Positions 50,615 through 56,755 of a stretch of 56,755 nt of DNA are shown in pieces; the stretch's first letter is position 1, and each line of letters begins with the position of its first letter. The notes below the pieces were generated by a model. That model saw only the letters and a program-made list of their open reading frames with translations, was not told where the DNA came from and searched no databases. The translations under genes were made by a program, and so were the position numbers. Location: assembly GCF_009664975.1 (NCBI RefSeq), contig NZ_WJXB01000023.1, forward strand, positions 1 to 56,755. Reading direction: 5' to 3'. The stretch comes from Paenibacillus monticola. Lineage in GTDB: Bacteria; Bacillota; Bacilli; Paenibacillales; Paenibacillaceae.

Positions 50615-51523
50615 TCAGATTGCACCTTTAACAGCTGCTGCCCTACTATACATGTTCTGCTCCTGCAACCGGATCATCACCTTGCCGAAACGTCCGCCCT
50701 GGCGGATGACCACCTTATTGTCTGGGTAAGTGCTGTGCAAATAATCTGACACGATCTTCCGAGAAGTCTCATCTGAGGTTACGTCATGCGGCATCAATCC
50801 TTGCATCGCCTCATCGATAGCCGCTTCAATGGTAAACTCGGCGCTCTTCATTTCCTGGGTGATCAGCGACTCAAATGAATAACCTTTCAGATAGAGCAAA
50901 TGGTTCAAATAGGCCATATCCGAGCTCGCCGCGTGCAGTTCCCGGCCAGTTAGCAATGGTAGAAGTTCATTCACCAGACCGTGCTCCATTCTTCCGGCAA
51001 TACCACTGATATAGCAAAATTTGCGCGCGGTACTGAGTACCCTCTCCACACTAGCCCAATCGACAACTACTGGACACATGGATACAAATACGAGATCGAA
51101 AGCATTGGTCCAGCCCCTGGCGGCAATATCTATATGCTCAAAAGGTTCACGCACCAGCTCTACCTGTTCCTGATTGAACTGTTTTGTATTTTCCAAGAAC
51201 AGATCCCCTAGAGGAATGTTAGGCTCTACAGCAGTAACCCTAGCGCCTCTTTCGGCAAAAGGCACCGTGAATCCGCCTGAGGCTGCGCCCACATCAAGAA
51301 CGGAGATCCCTTTGAAATCTACTCCCTGGCCTTCCAGCCAGCCGATGATCCGCTCACTCCGCTGTCTTCCACCTTCACTGAACACCTCTTTGTTAAAAGC
51401 TACCGCCTTATGATCAAATTGGGTGGTGTCCATCCCCATTTTCTTCATCTTATTGCCCATTGCGGTAGGATCTTCCTTCCAAGCCTTCTCCCAAATCGCT
51501 GCATTAAATAATTCATTTATCAT
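50615..51523 (-). CDS. Class I SAM-dependent methyltransferase
   Basis: 302 residues starting MINELFNAAIWEK (GGATAAGA upstream; the 51544 start adds seven unsupported residues). The SAM-binding motif I is SVLDVGAASGGFTVPFAERG near residue 75, followed by VTAVEPN and DLVFVSMCPVVVDW. The N-terminal approximately 60 residues and the C-terminal half resemble methyltransferases found beside metal or sulfur genes, but the substrate is unknown. It lies 100 nt downstream of an Rrf2 gene in the same direction and ends at a strong terminator. Confidence 0.88.
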   Translation of the reverse strand: MINELFNAAIWEKAWKEDPTAMGNKMKKMGMDTTQFDHKAVAFNKEVFSEGGRQRSERIIGWLEGQGVDFKGISVLDVGAASGGFTVPFAERGARVTAVEPNIPLGDLFLENTKQFNQEQVELVREPFEHIDIAARGWTNAFDLVFVSMCPVVVDWASVERVLSTARKFCYISGIAGRMEHGLVNELLPLLTGRELHAASSDMAYLNHLLYLKGYSFESLITQEMKSAEFTIEAAIDEAMQGLMPHDVTSDETSRKIVSDYLHSTYPDNKVVIRQGGRFGKVMIRLQEQNMYSRAAAVKGAI

Positions 51524-51622
51524 TCTTATCCATCCCTTTCGCATTCTGTATTCCCAAAGCCTTTATAGACTTAATAGTCTCATGATATCTATAATTAAGT
51601 CAGAAAAATAACAATGGCTTTA

Positions 51623-52021
51623 TTAAACCGCTGTTATTTTTCCGGCAAGCTCGGATATTTTTTTGTTGCTCAGGTACTGCTCCATCTGCTGCTCGGCGCG
51701 GACCATTTCCTGCTGGATCAGACACTCGCTGGGATGATCAGGAGAGCACTGAAACAGCGATGTCGTACCTTCAATAGCATGGATAATATCCAGAAACGAA
51801 ATCTCTTCTTTGTTCCGTTTGAGCCGATAACCGCCATTTGCGCCAGACGCTGATTCAATTAATCCTGCCTTCACCAGCTTGGTCAGGATCTTAGACAGAT
51901 AAGTGGGAGAAACTCTCTGGTGTTCCGCAAGGGACTGCACACCCACAGGCTTGTCGGGCGCAGCGGCTACCAGATAGAGCATGATATGTAGTGCGTAATT
52001 TGTTGCTTTTGAATATTTCAT
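51623..52021 (-). CDS. Rrf2 family transcriptional regulator with two cysteines
   Basis: 132 residues. Rrf2 winged helix: LAEHQRVSPTYLSKILTKLVKAG, then GANGGYRLKRNKEEISFLDI. Two cysteines (FQCSPDHPSECLIQQ, near residues 92 and 100) sit where IscR/NsrR bind an Fe-S cluster; the third is missing. It may still sense redox or nitric oxide. The methyltransferase gene downstream is the nearest target. Confidence 0.9.
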   Translation of the reverse strand: MKYSKATNYALHIMLYLVAAAPDKPVGVQSLAEHQRVSPTYLSKILTKLVKAGLIESASGANGGYRLKRNKEEISFLDIIHAIEGTTSLFQCSPDHPSECLIQQEMVRAEQQMEQYLSNKKISELAGKITAV

Positions 52022-52143
52022 TGTTCACCCCTATTAAGGACTTCATTTATCTACTATAACCTTTATATAGTTGGAAAGCAAATTAGGTAAGTTCTATAAT
52101 TGACTCTATAATATTGATGATAGGGAAAGGAGCGTTGCTTGCG

Positions 52144-52566
52144 ATGTATGAACAGAAAACAAAACAAACCGACAACAGTGTTATTGAGTTTATTGAAAAT
52201 GTTGAAAATCCAAAAAAACGTGAAGACGCTTATAGATTGTTAGATATATTCACGGAAACGACGGGTTACCCGGCGAAGATGTGGGGACCCAGTATTATTG
52301 GATTCGGAATCTATCACTATAAATATGCTTCTGGTCATGAAGGTGATGCACCTCTAGTTGGGTATTCACCCCGCAAAGCTAAGATAAGCCTATATTTTGC
52401 GACTGGAGATCCAGGTCGTGAGGCATTATTGCAAGCTCTGGGAAAACATACCGCAGCAAAAGCATGTGTCTACATCAATAAGGTAGCAGATATTAATGTC
52501 GGTGTCTTAGCTGCGTTAATAAACCAATCCATAACCTTTCTGAAAGAAACCTATCCGAATCTTTGA
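52144..52566 (+). CDS. DUF1801 domain-containing protein
   Basis: 140 residues starting at ATG MYEQKTKQTD, with AAGGAG 11 nt upstream; a TTG at 52114 is in frame but lacks support. DUF1801 pattern: KKREDAYRLLDIF, AKMWGPSIIGFGIYHYKY, GYSPRKAKISLYF. The fold is known from structures (YdhG-like, SCP-type) but the role is unknown. Convergent with the next gene by 5 nt. Confidence 0.9.
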   Translation: MYEQKTKQTDNSVIEFIENVENPKKREDAYRLLDIFTETTGYPAKMWGPSIIGFGIYHYKYASGHEGDAPLVGYSPRKAKISLYFATGDPGREALLQALGKHTAAKACVYINKVADINVGVLAALINQSITFLKETYPNL

Positions 52567-52571
52567 GGAGA

Positions 52572-52913
52572 TTATGGACTGCATGGAAATACCGATGTCC
52601 CTTGACGGACATCTTCCGTCAGATCATCCACAGAAATTAAGTTACGCTCCGGTCCGAGCATAATAATGACATAATACGCTTCCCCCTGGGAGTTTTTGAG
52701 TACAACCTGGTAACCGCTCCCTCCAAATAATGGCTTGCACGTCGCTGTGACTTTCAACGGATCACTTTCTGCATATTCCTTGCGCACATAATCCATTCCA
52801 AGACTTCTAACTGCTTGCTTGTTCTGATGTTCGGAAATCCCATAGTTCACCGTGGCCCCTATACCTATAAGTAGGGTAATAAGGATTAGAACAATCAAAT
52901 GCTTTCTTTTCAT
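52572..52913 (-). CDS. Hypothetical membrane-anchored protein
   Basis: 113 residues. An N-terminal membrane segment (LIVLILITLLIGIGATVNYG, residues 6-25) anchors a small extracellular domain with two cysteines (TATCKPLF and VFPCSP) that could form a disulfide. No family recognised; the length is typical of uncharacterised Paenibacillus exported proteins. Confidence 0.7.
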   Translation of the reverse strand: MKRKHLIVLILITLLIGIGATVNYGISEHQNKQAVRSLGMDYVRKEYAESDPLKVTATCKPLFGGSGYQVVLKNSQGEAYYVIIMLGPERNLISVDDLTEDVRQGTSVFPCSP

Positions 52914-52953
52914 CTGTCCTCCTGTCTTACAAATCAGAATCCACTTATTTAAT

Positions 52954-53913
52954 CTAAACAGTTAAACGTTCAATTAAATGAATAGGGATTTCTTCATGGG
53001 AATGACTTCCGTCAATTGCTTTGAGAAATAACTTTCTGCCAATCTCAACAATCGGAATTTCAAAGGTGGTGATATGCAACACTTTCGCGATAGGCTGGTT
53101 ATCAAAACCTACGATGGCTAGATCCTCCGGCACGCGTATGTTATTCTCCTGGCAATACGTTAAGATTCCGGCTGCTACTTGATCACTGGTGACTAAGAGG
53201 GCAGTTGGAGGGTCCTCCATGCCGACGATTCGCTGCATAATCCATTCCCCATCTTCCAGATGAACACAGTCATAAAAAATATAATTCGGATCATAGTCTT
53301 CCTGCAGATTTGTATAGAAATCTCTATACGCTGCTTCTCTTCGTGCGCTGTTGGGGCTGGATCGTCTTGCTAGGCAATAGCCAATTTTATGGTGACCTTT
53401 GCTTCTTAAATAGGCTAACGCATTGGAAAAGATCTGATAATGGTCAATAAATATAGAGGACAATTTTGTGCCGCGAGCGTCTTCCAATATAATAATAGGA
53501 CCATATTGTATATATTCCTCTACAACATCCCAACCGCTTGTTTTCGAACAAATGATGAGTGCGTCAATTTGTTTCAGCTTCAACATCATTAGCGCATCCA
53601 TCTCCCGTTCCACCTCATAATTGGTCTGAATGAGCACTAATTTATAATTATCTTTGATAGCCTCATCAGCTATTCCTTCAACTACCATCCCGAAATAAGG
53701 ACGTCTTATGGAAGGGACTACGACACCGATAAGATTCGTTTTCCCTTTGCTTAAATGAACAGCGTTGATATTACGCTCATAGTTCTCCATCTCCATAGCA
53801 CGTTGGACAGCTTCTTTTTTTAGCGTACTTACATAAGGATGACCGTTAATGACTCGTGACACCGTAGTAACCGATACACCCGCAAGTTTAGCAATATCTT
53901 TAATATTCGCCAT
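52954..53913 (-). CDS. LacI family transcriptional regulator
   Basis: 319 residues: DNA-binding MANIKDIAKLAGVSVTTVSRV (helix-turn-helix plus hinge) and a periplasmic-binding-protein-like sensor (about 60-319; VVVPSIRRPYFGMVVEGIADE, TALLVTSDQVAAGIL, EDLAIVGFDNQP). Ligand unknown. It is divergent from the DUF5677-like/HAD pair, with a palindrome at the opposite promoter, so it may regulate that pair as well as itself. Confidence 0.93.
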   Translation of the reverse strand: MANIKDIAKLAGVSVTTVSRVINGHPYVSTLKKEAVQRAMEMENYERNINAVHLSKGKTNLIGVVVPSIRRPYFGMVVEGIADEAIKDNYKLVLIQTNYEVEREMDALMMLKLKQIDALIICSKTSGWDVVEEYIQYGPIIILEDARGTKLSSIFIDHYQIFSNALAYLRSKGHHKIGYCLARRSSPNSARREAAYRDFYTNLQEDYDPNYIFYDCVHLEDGEWIMQRIVGMEDPPTALLVTSDQVAAGILTYCQENNIRVPEDLAIVGFDNQPIAKVLHITTFEIPIVEIGRKLFLKAIDGSHSHEEIPIHLIERLTV

Positions 53914-53985
53914 AGGGTCACCTTTCCTTCCAAAGAATCGTCACACCAGTATAATCCTATATTTTTTTCAAAAGCAAATAAAAAG

Positions 53986-54006
53986 TTGACATGGAAGGCG
54001 TTTCAT
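53986..54006 (+). promoter_or_regulatory. Candidate promoter and LacI-type operator
   Basis: TTGACA at 53986-53991 is followed by a near-palindrome ATGGAAGGCGTTTCAT (53991-54006; arms ATGGAA/TTTCAT). The centre is GC instead of the CG of the usual LacI/GalR consensus, and a clear -10 is not visible. Confidence 0.35.
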
Positions 54007-54036
54007 AATTTACATTAGTATCGAGGTGAGAGGAGT

Positions 54037-54591
54037 ATGTACAACGAAGAAGTCCAGATCGAAATGAAAAATAAACACAAGGAATTGTTGAGAATCCATG
54101 ACGATTGGGTCGGAGTATTGGATGGCTATCTGCTGGAACAACCCTTTCCGCAAAACCTGCTGTCTCATGTATCGGCAACCTTTATAACCAGATTTCATAA
54201 GTCCATGCTTGCACTGCAGCTTCTGACCATTTCCGGCTTTTGCGATGAGGCTTATGGTGTATTACAGATGATGGCTGAATATACGATCACCTTAAAATTT
54301 ATTAAAAATTATCCAGAAGAGCGACTCGTTCAATTTATGGATGAAACACAAAAGCTCTATGGGTTCACACCTTTGAATATGGATCTGGGGGAACTTTTTC
54401 TTCCCGTTGGCCCAGCACCCTTTAACGCCGATGAATTGCTTATCGAATCATGTCACTTAACAGCTACCCTACTGTGTTGCGCACTTGAAATGAACACACA
54501 AGATAATGAGTTCAATCAAATATTAAAGAATAAAATAGATTTATTGTTAGCGGATGTGAATGAATTTACAAAAGGAGAATGTATATGCTGA
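54037..54591 (+). CDS. DUF5677-like hypothetical protein
   Basis: 184 residues, all-helical, no signal peptide. The central part (TRFHKSMLALQLLTISGFCDEAYGVLQMMAEYTITLKFI) has the alternation seen in DUF5677-type proteins. GAGGTG lies 8 nt before the ATG. It overlaps the HAD gene by 7 nt, so the two are translated together. No function is known for the family. Confidence 0.7.
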   Translation: MYNEEVQIEMKNKHKELLRIHDDWVGVLDGYLLEQPFPQNLLSHVSATFITRFHKSMLALQLLTISGFCDEAYGVLQMMAEYTITLKFIKNYPEERLVQFMDETQKLYGFTPLNMDLGELFLPVGPAPFNADELLIESCHLTATLLCCALEMNTQDNEFNQILKNKIDLLLADVNEFTKGECIC

Positions 54592-55229
54592 AATGTATCC
54601 TATTTGATCTGGATGGTACGATTGGAAATACGTTGCCGTTATCAATTGCTGCTTTAAAAAAATCTATTGAACCCTTGGCAGGCAGAACGTACACGGATCA
54701 AGAAATCAGAACTACCTTTGGGCCTTCCGAAGAAGGAATCATCCAGGCTTTAATTCCTAAATACTATGATGAGGGGATCGAGAATTTCCTCTTGCATTAT
54801 CAAAATCTGCATACGATGTGTGCTGCACCTTTTGCTGGAATTGTAGAGGTTTTGGATTATGCCAAAAGCCACAATGTCCAGCTGGCTCTGGTTACTGGCA
54901 AGGGAGCGCGAGGCACAGCTATTACACTAGCAACGTTTGGGATTGATTCCCATTTCGATCTTATTGAAACCGGATCTCCTCAAGGGTCCAGAAAAGTAGA
55001 GGCTATAACAAATGTATTGAAGCAATTGGGTATTGCTCCTGAGGAGAGTATCTATGTAGGGGATTCTCCAAGTGATATTATTGAATCCCGCGAAGTTGGG
55101 GTACCCGTTATAGCTGCCGCTTGGGCCGAGACAACCAATCAAGAGGAGCTATTGGCGCTGCAGCCCGATTGGCTATTTACGGAGGTAAAGGAATTTACAG
55201 AGTTCATAAAGCAAAGCATTACAAACTGA
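54585..55229 (+). CDS. HAD family hydrolase (phosphoglycolate-phosphatase-like)
   Basis: 214 residues from the second ATG, 7 nt after AGGAG. Motif I DLDGTIGNT at 8-16 (nucleophile Asp8, second Asp10), motif II LALVTGKG, motif III Lys in GSRKVEA, motif IV VGDSPSDI. An alpha-helical cap (type C1) lies between 18 and 80. It resembles Gph/PpaX-type phosphatases. Substrate not determined. It may be under the LacI regulator through its partner gene. Confidence 0.92.
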   Translation: MLKCILFDLDGTIGNTLPLSIAALKKSIEPLAGRTYTDQEIRTTFGPSEEGIIQALIPKYYDEGIENFLLHYQNLHTMCAAPFAGIVEVLDYAKSHNVQLALVTGKGARGTAITLATFGIDSHFDLIETGSPQGSRKVEAITNVLKQLGIAPEESIYVGDSPSDIIESREVGVPVIAAAWAETTNQEELLALQPDWLFTEVKEFTEFIKQSITN

Positions 55230-55310
55230 ATCTTCTTTCAATTCCTCTTCTGGCTTTCATATAAACCATCAAGGAAATATTCCATTGCAGTCAATCCATT
55301 AGTATCCCTC

Positions 55311-56159
55311 CTAAATAACCGTAACATCGGTCAAATTTGCGCCTGCACCTTTCAATACAGCGTAGGTCAGCTTATCCATTGTGGCTCCGTCAAAATCAGC
55401 CCTAAGGATGTCTTTTTTGGCAACGTGACGAAAGGAAACATTCCGAAGGTTGGTATTTCTAAAAGAAGCTCCGGCCAACCCCGCCTTGTCAAATATGACA
55501 CCTGTGAGCGTCTGGTTATCGAAGCAGACACGTCTCAAATCCGAGCAATTAAAATCTGTACCTTCAAAAACGCAGTTTTCAAAAGTCGTGGATCTAAAAT
55601 CAATTTTCGCTATTTTTGTACTAGTAAGTTTAGCGCCATTAAAATTTACGCCTCGCAAGTCCGAACTGCTTAAATCTGTCTGCTCAAGAATACAGTTTTG
55701 AAAGCTCGCATCTTTAAGCGCAGTCGCTGTCATTTTTGACTTTGTTAGATTCGAACCATCAAACTTTACATCTCGCAAATCACAGTTTTTAAAAGAACTG
55801 CCCGTCAAATCCGAATCACTGAAATCCGACCCTTGTAAGGAACTGTTCTCAAACTTCCCGTCATGCACCGTTACACCCCTGAAATCAGAGTTTGGGAGGT
55901 TGGTCATTGAAAAGTTCGTCATCACCATCCGCTGCAATGCTCTTGCCTCCGCTGCTACATCGGCAATGGTCTCTTCAATATCGCCTATAGAGTCAAGGGT
56001 CATGGCATAAGCCGTTTCATCGTCGTAACCTTGTTTTTGGAGATCTTCCAAACGTTCTTGTAAATCTTTGTACAACTCTTCTTTCAATTCCCCGACCGTC
56101 TGCAGCCCCTCATAGGAGGAGAATACTCCGTTCAAATAGTTGCTTAATTTATCATTCAT
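55311..56159 (-). CDS. Pentapeptide-repeat protein with N-terminal permease-prefix-like domain
   Basis: 282 residues from MNDKLSNYLNGVFSSYEG (AAAGGTGG upstream). Residues 1-75 form a helical domain like the permease prefix found in PadR-linked proteins (GELKEELYKDLQERLEDL, then YAMTLDSIGDIEET). From about 90 to the end the chain is pentapeptide repeats (A/S-D/N-L-x-x, such as DFSDSDLTGSSFKNCDLRDV). These form a right-handed quadrilateral helix that can mimic DNA and bind gyrase, or act as scaffolds. It starts 20 nt after the PadR gene, so the two are one operon. Confidence 0.85.
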   Translation of the reverse strand: MNDKLSNYLNGVFSSYEGLQTVGELKEELYKDLQERLEDLQKQGYDDETAYAMTLDSIGDIEETIADVAAEARALQRMVMTNFSMTNLPNSDFRGVTVHDGKFENSSLQGSDFSDSDLTGSSFKNCDLRDVKFDGSNLTKSKMTATALKDASFQNCILEQTDLSSSDLRGVNFNGAKLTSTKIAKIDFRSTTFENCVFEGTDFNCSDLRRVCFDNQTLTGVIFDKAGLAGASFRNTNLRNVSFRHVAKKDILRADFDGATMDKLTYAVLKGAGANLTDVTVI

Positions 56160-56179
56160 TCTATTTACCACCTTTCTTC

Positions 56180-56509
56180 TTATAGCAACTGGTCTAATAC
56201 GCGCTTGGCATTTTCCCAATTTTTCTTGTTTTCTAAATAAATGAGTTCCCCTTTTTCCTTGAGCTTGTAATATTTCCTTCTTCCGCCTTGGGTCTCATCT
56301 CCCCAATAGGAGATTATCCCCCCATCGTTCTCAAGTCTCTTCAGGCTAGAATACATAGTAGCTTCCTTAAGTTCATACTCGCCACCTGAGTTCGAATGTA
56401 TCAATTTCGATATTTCATAGCCATATTTATCGCCACTCATCAACAACTTCAGAATCATCGTATCTGTATGGCCTCTTAGTAAATCCGATGAAATTTTATG
56501 ATCGACCAT
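56180..56509 (-). CDS. PadR family transcriptional regulator
   Basis: 109 residues: PadR winged helix (DTMILKLLMSGDKYGYEISK, EATMYSSLKRLENDG, ETQGGRRKYYKL) with the short C-terminal helix of subfamily 2. It has its own sigma-A promoter 20-50 nt upstream and is the first gene of the operon with the pentapeptide protein. PadR proteins often repress their own operon in answer to phenolics or membrane stress. Confidence 0.93.
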   Translation of the reverse strand: MVDHKISSDLLRGHTDTMILKLLMSGDKYGYEISKLIHSNSGGEYELKEATMYSSLKRLENDGGIISYWGDETQGGRRKYYKLKEKGELIYLENKKNWENAKRVLDQLL

Positions 56510-56529
56510 TGTGTCACCTCCACAACTAC

Positions 56530-56558
56530 AATATAAGCCACATTACTATGACAGTCAA
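56530..56558 (-). promoter_or_regulatory. SigA-type promoter of the PadR operon
   Basis: Read leftward: TTGACT (56558-56553), 17-bp spacer, TATATT (56535-56530). AGTACATTGACT and similar short dyads around it could hold the PadR operator. Confidence 0.75.
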
Positions 56559-56628
56559 TGTACTATTATGGACATAACAATTTTCTTGCTATAAATGAAT
56601 CCAACAAAAAAAGCTCCCGTGAAATTCA

Positions 56629-56755
56629 GAGGCCACTGAAAAAGTCCTTCAGGATCTCAAATAGACATTCTCCTCATTTTTTTGAGGAGAATGTCTATCT
56701 TTTTCGGTATACTTAAAGTATCAAATCAAAGGCTGGTGGTCTCCATGCTCCCTGA
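56629..56755 (+). mobile_element. Left end of an IS1182-like insertion sequence, partial
   Basis: GAGGCCACTGAAAAAGTCC at 56629 resembles the terminal repeat seen at the ends of IS1182-family elements in firmicutes. A 16-bp perfect hairpin (ATAGACATTCTCCTCA, 56661-56676, with 56683-56698) followed by TTTTTC looks like the leader hairpin that shields the transposase. An ATG at 56744 after GGTGGTCTCC would start it. The rest is outside the window. Confidence 0.45.

Noticed and set aside
53986..54006. Canonical LacI/GalR operator
   Set aside because: The palindrome has a GC centre instead of CG and one mismatch per arm, so it is kept only as a low-confidence candidate.

Overview
The window looks like a chromosomal segment of a Paenibacillus-type firmicute. 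The evidence is moderate GC, strong AAGGAGG-like ribosome binding sites, TTGACA/TATAAT promoters, an LtaS-type sulfatase, HelD, Rrf2, PadR and MerR regulators, a CBM3 domain and a family-151-like glycosidase. This is inferred from gene content only; no 16S or other marker is present.

Left edge, 1-12.7 kb: a leftward operon encodes an LLH-type holin-like protein, a 2497-residue secreted protein (Sec signal, Ig-like domains, about 24 HYR repeats, C-terminal CBM3), an XhlA-like protein, a DUF1906 glycosidase-like lysin, and a very large protein that runs off the window. The last carries the LQRxxGNRAVxxLL motif, an Ala/Lys/Glu linker, a coiled coil and an amphipathic-helix region, all typical of proteins tied to extracellular contractile injection systems (eCIS). 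Divergently, a coupled trio encodes a 24-residue peptide, a sigma-region-4 protein and an RsoA-like protein. This resembles the two-part SigO-RsoA sigma factor of Bacillus subtilis and may control the operon.

12.8-25.6 kb: a MerR/SDR pair with a 19-bp-spacer promoter, an amidohydrolase overlapping a 1056-residue GNAT fusion, a stretch of decayed genes (phosphotransferase, P-loop kinase, possible aldo/keto reductase), an LtaS-family enzyme with promoter and terminator, a siderophore-type binding lipoprotein, a group II intron-like scar, a hypothetical gene and a GNAT.

25.6-34.5 kb: the most interesting block. One leftward operon of eight tightly packed genes encodes an acyl carrier protein, an ATP-grasp ligase, a GT-B glycosyltransferase, a radical SAM/SPASM enzyme, a Gfo/Idh/MocA oxidoreductase and a three-gene ABC exporter. 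A divergent gene for a BtrH-N-like protein lies beside it. The shared intergenic region holds a 16/19 Fur box inside the spacer of the operon promoter. No NRPS or PKS is present. This suggests an iron-regulated small molecule built on an ACP by an amino-acid ligase, perhaps a metallophore; the product is inference. A C-terminal scrap of a medium-chain dehydrogenase overlaps the end of the BtrH-like gene and marks a recombination junction.

34.5-56.8 kb: mostly ordinary accessory and housekeeping genes. They include HelD, several acetyltransferases and hydrolases, a BNR protein, a class 3 lipase, an AraC/glycosidase pair, a DrrAB-type transporter, MOSC, DinB, an aldo/keto reductase, two Rrf2 regulators, a methyltransferase, a LacI regulator, a HAD phosphatase, and a PadR/pentapeptide pair. 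Several gene remnants lie between them (43.7-44.1 and 48.1-48.6 kb). The right end enters what looks like an IS1182-like element.
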